Shown here: piece after piece, positions 1 through 7,792 of the stretch | Layout of the letters: each line of letters opens with the position of its first letter | Numbering within the stretch: the first letter of the stretch is position 1 | Source: Aquabacterium sp. A7-Y | GTDB taxonomy: Bacteria > Pseudomonadota > Gammaproteobacteria > Burkholderiales > Burkholderiaceae_C | NCBI RefSeq assembly: GCF_026153205.1 | Contig: NZ_JAPFBW010000016.1 | Span: forward strand, 62,001 to 126,000 | Reading direction: 5' to 3' | DNA length: 64,000 nt | Translations under genes and position numbers: made by a program | Notes under the pieces: model-generated | What the model was told of the DNA's origin: nothing | The model's input: the letters and a program-made list of their open reading frames with translations, nothing else | The model's database searches: none

Positions 1-1105
1 GCAGGATGTAGCCGTTCTGCCACAGCAGGCGAGCGGACCGACCCGGCCCCTGGAGATCGTTGAACACCGGGTCGCGGGGTTGGACCATGACGCCGGCAGA
101 CCCCACCAGCAGACCACTGGCGGTGTAGAAGCGCACGCCGCCGATGCCGGCCGTCAGGAAGCTCTCCGCGACCTGGCTCAGGAACTCTCGCAGGGGCGGA
201 TCCTCGGGACGACGATGGAGCTGGGACAAGGTGTCCTGCACAGCCGGCCGTGTCACGATGGTGCGAGGAAACCACAGGCTGGTCTGCAAGGTATTGGCCA
301 GCGAGGTGGCATTGGCCGTCGCCATGGTCAGCAGGCTCTGGGAGGCGGACCGTTCGAAGGTGTCGCGCACCACCGCGAAGCCACTCACGCCGGCGCCGAC
401 CACCAGCAGCACGAGGGCGACGAAGGTGCGGCGGTCGATGCGGCGGTCGAGTCCGTGCAGCCGGGATCCGTCGGCCGGCGACGACCGCTCCCGGAGCAGC
501 CACAAGCCCGCGCCGACGACACACAGGGCCGCCGCGGTGATGGGCAGCAGGCGGTTGGCGGCCGCCAGGCGGTAGAGCGACTGCAGGCCGAGCAGGTGCC
601 CGAGCAGGCCCGAGGCTCCGAGGGCCAACACGGTCCACAACAAGAAGCTGAACACCCTGCCCGAGGCGCGCTCGGGACGACGCAGGTGCACCAGGAAGGC
701 CAGTCCCGCGGCGAGGAAGGCCAGGCAGGCGTTGGGCGACATGCGGCCGGGATACGGCGTTCCTTCGGTGGGCAAGGCTCCTGCGCGCGCGAAGTCGACG
801 CCCAGGTTCAGACCGCTGAAGTGCTCGATCAGCATCGCGGACGGGAACAGCAGCAGCAGCGCGATCGCGACGCCGATCAGCAGCTCCGACGGACCGGGTC
901 GGACCGCGGGCCGCGGCAGCAGACAGAGGCAGCTGCCGCAAGCGACCAGCATCATCGGCGTGACCAGCCCCATCTCCCGGGTCGTCGGGATACGGCCGAT
1001 CCATTGGATGTCGAAGATCCATCGCAGCCCAACGAGGGTGCCGAGAGCGATCAGCAAGATCGCGGCGAGTTTCTGCGCGGGAAGTTCTCGTTTCACTACA
1101 GCCAT
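1..1105 (-). CDS. Membrane-bound sensor protein, N-terminal part (partial, runs off the left edge)
   Basis: The reverse strand is open from an ATG at 1105 to base 1 without a stop, about 368 codons. A good ribosome binding site (GAGGGG) lies 6-7 bases before the ATG. The translation begins MAVVKRELPAQKLAAILLIA and shows several hydrophobic segments, including a stretch with MSPNACLAFLAAGLAFLV, in roughly the first 220 residues. Another membrane segment (TFVALVLLVVGAGVSGFAVV) follows, and then a probably periplasmic sensory region containing FERSASQSLLTMATANATSLANTL. This layout, a multi-pass N-terminus followed by a CHASE-like extracytoplasmic domain, is usual for histidine kinases and GGDEF/EAL proteins. 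The output domain lies outside the window, so kinase versus cyclic-di-GMP enzyme cannot be decided. The opposite-strand open frame at 80-1408 is judged a shadow. Confidence 0.72.
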   Translation of the reverse strand, partial: MAVVKRELPAQKLAAILLIALGTLVGLRWIFDIQWIGRIPTTREMGLVTPMMLVACGSCLCLLPRPAVRPGPSELLIGVAIALLLLFPSAMLIEHFSGLNLGVDFARAGALPTEGTPYPGRMSPNACLAFLAAGLAFLVHLRRPERASGRVFSFLLWTVLALGASGLLGHLLGLQSLYRLAAANRLLPITAAALCVVGAGLWLLRERSSPADGSRLHGLDRRIDRRTFVALVLLVVGAGVSGFAVVRDTFERSASQSLLTMATANATSLANTLQTSLWFPRTIVTRPAVQDTLSQLHRRPEDPPLREFLSQVAESFLTAGIGGVRFYTASGLLVGSAGVMVQPRDPVFNDLQGPGRSARLLWQNGYIL

Positions 1106-1598
1106 GCGATCGCCCCTCGGGCCATGGCGACTCGCAAGCTCGGGGGCACCGGGGCGCCCTACCGGCGGGCGATCTGTGCCCGGCGAGCCGCCGGTAGGCT
1201 TATTCTGACGCCAAGTCCTCATCGAGGTGGCGGCGCGGACACTTCCGCCCCCTCGCGGTCCGGCGCCACGCCTTCAGCAGCGTGGTGGCGAGCCTGGTAC
1301 GGCGGTCAACTCGCCGGTAGCAATGTGCATGCCGGCAGGGTCGCCCAAGGGCTGAGCCGGGCGCCCTGCGGGAGGCGCCGGAAGTCCGCCCGCACTCCGG
1401 GCGCGTGACGCAAGTCGCGCCGCACGCGTGCACGTGCACGCGACGGGTCAAGTCAAGGCCCACCACGCCGATTCCAGGGACAGGTCGCTTCGAGCGCCGG
1501 CCCTGGGAGCCGGGGCCCGCAGCCGATGTCGGATGCGGCGAACGGCAGCGCCTCCGGTGGGTTGTCATGTCTCTGCCGCCTTCTCTCGAAGGAAGCCG
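1106..1598. other. Intergenic region, no gene seen
   Basis: This 493-base gap separates the divergent sensor gene and the exported protein gene. Open frames here are short, arginine- or proline-rich and lack family features. The one notable element is the perfect palindrome at 1425-1442, listed separately. Confidence 0.5.
1425..1442. repeat. 18-bp perfect palindrome
   Basis: CGCGTGCACGTGCACGCG equals its own reverse complement. It lies about 157 bases before the start of the exported protein gene (1599) and about 320 bases before the divergent sensor gene start (1105). It could be a binding site for a dimeric regulator or could form a cruciform. No regulator can be assigned from the sequence. 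Confidence 0.5.
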
Positions 1599-2132
1599 AT
1601 GAAACCCACCTTCGCCTCCGCGTGTGCCGTCGTCCTGTCCCTGTTGCCCACCCCGGCGCTGTCGGCAGCCGACAACGGCGTCTCCCGCGAACCCGCAGCC
1701 CCAGCCTCAGCCGAAGCCGACAGCGGTCCGCAGCTGTGGGTGACGAGCGGCTTCGTGTCGCACCACACGCGCCATGCCGACCGCTATCGCAGCGCCAATA
1801 CCGGCATCGGCGTCGAGTGGCACGTGTCGCGGCGCTGGCAGTTGAATGCCGGGCACTATACGAACTCCGTGAACGGCGCGAGCAACTACGTGCAGGCCGG
1901 CTGGGCACCTCTGAGCCTTGATCTCGGCGAGCGCACCCGGCTGCGCGCCGGTGCCAGCCTGGGGGTGGTGAACGGCTATCGCAGCGTGCGCGACGGTGGC
2001 TATTTCCCGACGCTCGTGCCGATGCTCGCCCTCGAGCACCGCCGCATCGGCGCCAACCTGGTCTACATCCCCAGCCTCGGCAATCGGGTGGACGGGGCGT
2101 TCGCGCTGCAAGTCAAGGCGCGGCTCTACTGA
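1599..2132 (+). CDS. Small exported protein, probable outer-membrane beta-barrel (function unknown)
   Basis: The protein is 177 aa. The ATG at 1599 was chosen because it follows a GAAGGAAG ribosome binding site and opens a clear signal peptide (MKPTFASACAVVLSLLPTPALSAA). The open frame extends upstream to 1428, but that part looks non-coding. After a short Ala/Pro linker the mature part alternates hydrophobic and polar residues and is rich in aromatic residues (WVTSGFVSHHTRH, VEWHVSRRWQLNAGHY, YVQAGWAPLSLDL), ending in VKARLY. This is typical of a small barrel whose last strand ends in an aromatic residue. The pattern resembles a family of uncharacterised beta-proteobacterial exported proteins with GxGxEW and YxNSV motifs. 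The gene ends inside the last codons of convergent resB (7-base overlap). A lipid A-modifying enzyme of PagP type is possible but unsupported. Confidence 0.62.
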   Translation: MKPTFASACAVVLSLLPTPALSAADNGVSREPAAPASAEADSGPQLWVTSGFVSHHTRHADRYRSANTGIGVEWHVSRRWQLNAGHYTNSVNGASNYVQAGWAPLSLDLGERTRLRAGASLGVVNGYRSVRDGGYFPTLVPMLALEHRRIGANLVYIPSLGNRVDGAFALQVKARLY

Positions 2133-4279
2133 GCCGAGCGCTGGGTTGCGAAACCGGGTCGCGGCAAGGACAGCCCGGTGAATGACGGCGGGGCCGCCAG
2201 TATCGCTGTCGCCAGTTCGTCGAACTCCCGGTCCAGATCCAGCGTCCGCCGCGGCGCCGACAGGGCACAACACACATAGGTGACAGACCCGTCGTCGCTG
2301 CCCTGCACAGGCTGCAACCAAACCCAGAGTCGTCGTTCTCGGATGTACAACATCGCGAACACCCCGAGGACCAGGAAGGCGCATCCCACATAAACGGCGC
2401 GGGTGCCGGGAGCCCGGGTCACTTGAAACACGCTGGCCTGGAGGTGTTCGAACTCGTCCAGGGTGAAGATGGCCGGAGCGCCGTAGGCCGAGGCGTCTGA
2501 CAGCGCCAGTGTGGCCTGCGTCATGAAGTCCCGTGCGGCACGGTCCTGCCCGAGCGGCGGGAGGCCGGCCCGTTCACGTGCCAGCTTGTTCAACTCGAAC
2601 AGTGCGCCATCGACAAGGCGCAACAGCGTCTCGGCAGCCTGTGCACGTTCGGCTGGCGGCACCTGGGCCTCCAGGAACTCGGACAAAGCCTGAAAGCCGC
2701 CGGTGGCTGCCGCTCCCGCAAACAGGGCCAAGGCGCCTGTCACTTGTGGCGCCGAGGCCGGCACGGTCGACGCACCGGACGCCGCCACGTAGCGTCGCGC
2801 CGCCTCCGCACGCAGGTCGCCGTCCGACAGGGCCCAGCGCAGCCGCATCCAGCCCTCCACGCTGCCTTGCTCGTCGGCCGGAATTCGCAAATAGCGAAAA
2901 GGCTCGCCGGGGTGGCTGCGCTGACCGAAAACAAACAGACGCTGGCCGTCGGTCTCCACCGGCAGCATGTAGTTCTCGAACTCCCGGGCCTGGCCCGCGG
3001 CGTCGCGCAGCCTGTAGGTCACGGACGGGCCCACATTCCTCCAACGCCGGTCGCTGTGGCCTTTATGGCCGGCCCCCAGGTGCCGCTCGATCAGGCCGCC
3101 AGTGGACAACCAGCCGCCCTCCGCCTCCATGTCGGAGCCCGTCTGCGGCCCTGCGCCACCGAGGTTCCGCACATTGATCACCCGCAGTTCGGTCAACTCG
3201 AGCTTCACGGGCAAGCCGTCGTGGGCAAAGGCTGCCGGCAGGTTCAAGGCGCTGTCGACCGTACCGCGGAGTTCCCACCCCTTGCCATCGGCAGGCAGCC
3301 CCATGGCGGCGTCGAGGGGCCAGGCGCGCAGCTTGAGCCTGGAGCCTCCATCCGCGAAGCTGGACTGGTAAATGGCAACGCCACGGTAGACGAAGGGGTG
3401 GTTCACCTCCACCCTGGCCGGCACTTCGGCGCCTGTCTCCGGGTCGTGGATCACGATGTCGCTGGCAAACAGCTTGGGCATGCCCGTGCTGTAGTACTCG
3501 ACCTTGAACTTCTTCAGCGCCACGTCGAAGGGTAGCGGCTGGATCAACATGCCTTGCTGCAGCCGGATGACCGCCAGGTTGGAGCGTCCGCCTTCGGTCA
3601 CGCGGAGCTGGGCGCGGAAAGCCGGGTTGCCGATGCTCATGCGATGTGCAGGAGCCAGCGCCCCGGGTCCGCCTTGCGTGAGCACGAGACCGCGGGCCCA
3701 CATCTGGAGGCGCACGACGAGGTCGCTGTCGACCAGGCCGCCCAGGCAGACCATCACGATGGCGCTGTGCGTCAGCAGGTAGCCGATCTTGCGGGTCGAC
3801 CCCTTCTTGGCTCCCAGCATGGCGCCGTGCCCACGCACATCCAGCTTGAACTGCCATCCGGCACTGCGCAGCACCCGGACCACCCGCTCGAGCGCCTTCC
3901 GGGCGTCCTCCCCCAGGAGTGCGTCGGCCTTGTGGTGATGGGCGGCCAGGCTTTGCTCGCGGACCTGTTCCTTGAGCGCCCGCAACGCCACCAGAACCTG
4001 GGGCAGATGGCGCGCGACGCAAAGACTGGTCGACACCACCAGGATGGCCAGGATCAGCAGGAACCACCAGGCGCTGTAGACCGAATAGAAACCCAGCCCT
4101 CCGAACACGCGGGACCAGAACGGCCCGAACTGATCGACATAGACCTGAGCGGGCTGCCCCTGTTGCACCAGGGTGCCGACGACCGAGGCGATGCAGATCA
4201 CGACCAGCAGCGCGATGGCAAACCGCATGGACGACAGCAACTCCAGCGTATCGCGCCAAGGGCGAGAGGCAGTGACCAC
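2126..4279 (-). CDS. resB: Cytochrome c biogenesis protein ResB (Ccs1), system II
   Basis: This 717-aa membrane protein begins MVTASRPWRDTLELLSSM, and its first helix region (RFAIALLVVICIASVVGTLV) is the standard ResB opening. Further membrane segments lie near residues 65-85 and 170-190, followed by a large extracytoplasmic domain of about 400 residues and a last helix (VYVGCAFLVLGVFAMLYI) with the family's RRLWVWLQP tail. ResB works with CcsA/ResC to deliver haem and ligate it to CXXCH apocytochromes outside the cytoplasmic membrane. In many beta-proteobacteria resB is directly followed by ccsB/resC. Here the downstream neighbour is instead a convergent unrelated gene, so the partner must be elsewhere. 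The gene lies 100 bases downstream of the di-haem protein on the same strand. Confidence 0.9.
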   Translation of the reverse strand: MVTASRPWRDTLELLSSMRFAIALLVVICIASVVGTLVQQGQPAQVYVDQFGPFWSRVFGGLGFYSVYSAWWFLLILAILVVSTSLCVARHLPQVLVALRALKEQVREQSLAAHHHKADALLGEDARKALERVVRVLRSAGWQFKLDVRGHGAMLGAKKGSTRKIGYLLTHSAIVMVCLGGLVDSDLVVRLQMWARGLVLTQGGPGALAPAHRMSIGNPAFRAQLRVTEGGRSNLAVIRLQQGMLIQPLPFDVALKKFKVEYYSTGMPKLFASDIVIHDPETGAEVPARVEVNHPFVYRGVAIYQSSFADGGSRLKLRAWPLDAAMGLPADGKGWELRGTVDSALNLPAAFAHDGLPVKLELTELRVINVRNLGGAGPQTGSDMEAEGGWLSTGGLIERHLGAGHKGHSDRRWRNVGPSVTYRLRDAAGQAREFENYMLPVETDGQRLFVFGQRSHPGEPFRYLRIPADEQGSVEGWMRLRWALSDGDLRAEAARRYVAASGASTVPASAPQVTGALALFAGAAATGGFQALSEFLEAQVPPAERAQAAETLLRLVDGALFELNKLARERAGLPPLGQDRAARDFMTQATLALSDASAYGAPAIFTLDEFEHLQASVFQVTRAPGTRAVYVGCAFLVLGVFAMLYIRERRLWVWLQPVQGSDDGSVTYVCCALSAPRRTLDLDREFDELATAILAAPPSFTGLSLPRPGFATQRSAQ

Positions 4280-4379
4280 CTTGAGAGTCCCGGCAAAAAG
4301 TCCAGACCGAACCGACCGCCGCCCCGCCCCGGGGGGGCGGCGCGGGCTTCAGCCCGTCACTGTGTACCGATGGCGGGGC

Positions 4380-7085
4380 TCAACCGGGTGCCACGTCGCC
4401 GTCGAGCACGCCATTGGTATCGCGGTCTATCCCGATGCGCGTGCCGTTGCCGGGCGGCACACAGGTAAAGGTCAGCGGTGTCGAGGCGCGCCGCCCCTGC
4501 GCGAGCAAAGCTTCCAGGGAGATGCCGCTCTCGCCCTTCTTGTCGGACACGAAGTTCGGGTTGGCGCCCTGTCCCTTTGCCATCACCCAGCCCCGCATAC
4601 GCTGGGCGATCACGCCTTTTGCCACCAGCTCACATTCCGGGCGAGGGGTCGTCACCTGGGCTCTCTGGACGAGCAACTGGAGGCGCGACTGGACGTCGGC
4701 CTGCGCGCCATTGGCGGGTGTCACCGTCAGCTGCTGACCCACGACAGGATTCAGATCGGAGGGGAAGGCCAGCACGAACTGCTCCACCTCGCTTCTCTGC
4801 CTGGCAGTGAGTTGAATGAACACGAGCGTGTCCAGGAAACTCGACACCGACCCCTGCGCCCCCGCGTTCTCATAGCCGAAGCCGCGGATCTGGTCGCCGG
4901 TCGCACGCGCGCGGGGATGGTTGCGGCTGAACATGCCGACCTTCTCGTACATGTTGCGCAAATGCGGGATCTTGAAGTCCTCGTCCACGCGCGGCCCTTC
5001 GATGGTCATGAGGCCACTGGTCCCGAAGCGGCCCTTGGCAGGGTCCAGCACATGGCAATTGTTGCAGGTGGAGATGCCGGCGGACACGACCGTGTTGTAC
5101 ACGGCCTCACCCTTCGCCTGCACCGGCGTCAGACTGTTGTCCAGGTTGAGCACCGGGCTGGGGGGATAGGTCAACTTCAGTGCAAAGCGGGCGAACGATG
5201 TCATCTCGGCATCGCTGAGCAGGTCATGGTGGCCCAGCAGGCTCGTGAATGCGACGTTGAAGTCCTTGAAGGCCCGCTCCTCCAGCGTCGCCCCGCTGGA
5301 TGCCCCGGTGCGGTCACCGCGCCAGTGCATCGGCCCGTTGCCGGCCAGACCGCGCAGGCTTTGCGTGGTCATCGGCCCCTTCATCGGATGGAAGGTGGGC
5401 TTGCGCAGGATCTCGGGAACGCGGGGACTGTAGGCGTTGGGGCTGCCGACCTTGACGGCGTCCGGATTGCCGAGATCCCAGGCCAGATGATCCATGTCGC
5501 CAAAAACGTGGCAGCCTGCGCAAGACGAGTCCCCCCGGCTGGACGTCAACGCCGCGTCGTACAGGAAACGACGCCCGGTGACCACGTCGTGCGGCTCGGG
5601 GTTGAACATCCTGACGTGCGCCGTCTCGCGCAAAGCGTTCGTGTCGACCACCGAGACACCGTTGTCGTAGCGCGTCGTCACATAGGCGCGGCCGCGCGAC
5701 GCGTCCAGCACCACCCCGGTCGGGGCGCCGCCAGTCACAGTCACGTGGCTGGACGGCGAGGGCGTGAAGCTGTCGGCCTCGATCTGCGCGGTCGAGAACC
5801 TGGCCAGCTTGTTGGACCCCATGGCGACGAGGTAAAGGGTTTCGCCATCGGGACTGATTGCCATCTCCAGCGGCGTTGCCAGAGCCGCCGCCTTTTCGGC
5901 CGCCGTCCCCACCGCTTGTGAATAGCTGGTGATGTGCTTGTTCAAATGGCGCGGCAACACGGTGCTGCCATCGATGACGCTGATGCGGCTCTCCGCGAAG
6001 TGCCCACGAACGGTACTGGACCGTGTGCCGGGCCCTTCGAAGCGCATGAGGTTCAAGGCTTCCTGGTGGCTCACGTAGACCTTGCCCGATCTCGGGTTCA
6101 CAGCGAGATTGAACAGGGTGGTTCCCACGCCGCTGAGCTTGTCGACGACGCGAGGCTCGTGGCTGCCGGCATCGATCACGAAAACGTCGTTGTCCGGCAA
6201 GTTCAGCTTCACACGGTCATTCCAGATCTTGGGCGGCGTATTGCTCTTCGGGTCACCACTGTCGACCCAATCGCCCTTGGCGTTCTTCTGCACGATCAAT
6301 CCGGTGTTGGGCTGGTGGGACCCGTCGGCGGCACTCGAGGGCCCGGCCTTGTCCAGCTCGCCGCCGAGCGGGCTGCCTTCCAGCACGGTGGTTTTGTTGC
6401 CGGAGTTGAAGACCGCCGCGTAGACCCTCGTTCCGTCCGCGTTGCGTGCCAGCGCGCGCAGTGTGTCGCCGAACATGTTGAGGACGCTGACGGGTGTGCC
6501 GCCGAGCGCGGTTCCGGGGGCTCCGGTGTTGAACACCCAGACGTCCGCGCGGCCGACGCCCGGGGTCGACAGCTGGGGATCGAACTTCACGTTCTGGCCG
6601 CGGTGCGCCGCGGTGATGAAGGCCCACCGGTTGCCAGGCCCGGCAAAGACGATGTCGCGTGGCTCGTCGCCGACCAGCAGGGTGTTGACGACCCGTGCCG
6701 GGGACGCCGACAGGTCGACCACACTGACGCTGTCGGACAGGTGGTTGACCACCCAGAGCTGGCGATCGTTCAGCAGCCCCACCGCGACGGGCTCCAAGCC
6801 CACCGGGATGGACTCTAGAGGCACGGGCTTGGCGCCGGACACGTCGAAAACCTCGACGCGATTGTCCGGGGTATTGGCGACATACAGGCGTCGCCCGTCG
6901 CTGGACAGCGCCATCAGCCGGACCGGGCCGCTCTCGAAGGTCGTGAACTCTCCCACCGCGGGTTGGGAAGCGGCGCTGACGCGGGCGGGGGCGCCGCTCA
7001 GCACAGTGGCGCACACGGCGATCAGGCCCAGGCTCAGCCAAGGTCCGAAGCTCGCTTGGCCCGTAGGCTTCAAGCCGATTTTCAT
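4380..7085 (-). CDS. YVTN beta-propeller / di-haem cytochrome c peroxidase-like periplasmic protein
   Basis: This 901-aa exported protein starts at an ATG preceded by a GCAGGAG ribosome binding site. A signal peptide spans about residues 1-39 (LGLIAVCATVLSGAPARVSA). Residues ~45-480 form a YVTN/YncE-type propeller with repeats such as RRLYVANTPDNRVEVFDV and RQLWVVNHLSDSVSVVDL. The C-terminal half carries two haem c motifs, CAGCH near residue 522 and CNNCH near residue 674, spaced as in MauG/cytochrome c peroxidase-like domains. The likely role is periplasmic electron transfer or peroxidase-like oxidation. The propeller may serve substrate or protein binding, but the substrate is unknown. ResB, encoded next in the same direction, could mature it. 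It may also be described as a YVTN-repeat/di-haem cytochrome c fusion. Confidence 0.8.
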   Translation of the reverse strand: MKIGLKPTGQASFGPWLSLGLIAVCATVLSGAPARVSAASQPAVGEFTTFESGPVRLMALSSDGRRLYVANTPDNRVEVFDVSGAKPVPLESIPVGLEPVAVGLLNDRQLWVVNHLSDSVSVVDLSASPARVVNTLLVGDEPRDIVFAGPGNRWAFITAAHRGQNVKFDPQLSTPGVGRADVWVFNTGAPGTALGGTPVSVLNMFGDTLRALARNADGTRVYAAVFNSGNKTTVLEGSPLGGELDKAGPSSAADGSHQPNTGLIVQKNAKGDWVDSGDPKSNTPPKIWNDRVKLNLPDNDVFVIDAGSHEPRVVDKLSGVGTTLFNLAVNPRSGKVYVSHQEALNLMRFEGPGTRSSTVRGHFAESRISVIDGSTVLPRHLNKHITSYSQAVGTAAEKAAALATPLEMAISPDGETLYLVAMGSNKLARFSTAQIEADSFTPSPSSHVTVTGGAPTGVVLDASRGRAYVTTRYDNGVSVVDTNALRETAHVRMFNPEPHDVVTGRRFLYDAALTSSRGDSSCAGCHVFGDMDHLAWDLGNPDAVKVGSPNAYSPRVPEILRKPTFHPMKGPMTTQSLRGLAGNGPMHWRGDRTGASSGATLEERAFKDFNVAFTSLLGHHDLLSDAEMTSFARFALKLTYPPSPVLNLDNSLTPVQAKGEAVYNTVVSAGISTCNNCHVLDPAKGRFGTSGLMTIEGPRVDEDFKIPHLRNMYEKVGMFSRNHPRARATGDQIRGFGYENAGAQGSVSSFLDTLVFIQLTARQRSEVEQFVLAFPSDLNPVVGQQLTVTPANGAQADVQSRLQLLVQRAQVTTPRPECELVAKGVIAQRMRGWVMAKGQGANPNFVSDKKGESGISLEALLAQGRRASTPLTFTCVPPGNGTRIGIDRDTNGVLDGDVAPG

Positions 7086-7792
7086 GGTCGAAACTCCTGC
7101 TATTCAGAAGCGGAATCGAGCATTGAGCGAATCAGCGGGCGACCGACATCCCACCTGTGTGCCATACACCAGTGAGATGGAAAGTGCAGGTCGCCTGCAT
7201 CGAAGCGTTCAGCTCGGTGGCGCATTGCACAAGGTGCTTGGCGCAACGGGGCAGAGAGAACACCGGCACGGAGACCGGACGCGGGTTCTCAGGAAGAGGC
7301 GTTCAGGTCGGGTTGTTGTCGTGCACGTGCGTCTCCATGTCAGTTCTTGGCTCTGCCCTGGCGAGGGCATGGCGGCACCGCTGGTTTGAATGGCGTGACG
7401 GCGTGGCCGGAATCCTGTTCGGGATGACGGAGGCGCTGCACGTCTCGCACTCGGCGAGCGACTGAAGGATGTTCCGACACCTCTGTGGTGACAATGATTC
7501 GCCTCGAAAGTGCCTCATGACACCAGGCACTCCGATCACGCGCCCATCAAGCAGGACGTGTGAGGATGAAAAGCAAGGCAAGAGGCGCGCCGAAGTTCAC
7601 ATCGACATATCCGTCTGAACCCGGCTCCATCCATGGCTTTGCCGTTCCACAGCGCAGCACACCACATTGGAAAGCTTGATAGTCCGGTACCCAATCACGG
7701 TTCTCCGTGGCGTCTTCAAGCACAAGGTCGGGGACGGACTGTTGGCGCGGCGGCCGCGGAGCGGCAACGGGCGCCGCTTACGGGCTCGAGGC
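7086..7792. other. Intergenic region, no gene seen
   Basis: This gap of about 700 bases lies between two minus-strand genes. The open frames in it (for example 7157-7465 plus and 7303-7581 minus) have no recognisable motif, no convincing ribosome binding site and atypical composition. The immediate upstream region of the di-haem gene (7086-7130) is less GC-rich and probably holds its promoter. No clear -35/-10 pair was identified. Confidence 0.4.

Noticed and set aside
1200-1568. Minus-strand open frame in the left intergenic gap
   Set aside because: It is arginine-rich, has no ribosome binding site and no recognisable motif, and overlaps the palindrome region.
4310-4356. GC-rich inverted repeats (for example CGGGCTTCAGCCCG) downstream of the di-haem gene
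   Set aside because: Stems exist but no T tract follows directly on the transcribed strand, so a rho-independent terminator cannot be claimed.
7303-7581. 92-codon minus-strand frame upstream of the histidine kinase 3' end
   Set aside because: It has no motif or ribosome binding site, and its composition is unlike neighbouring genes.
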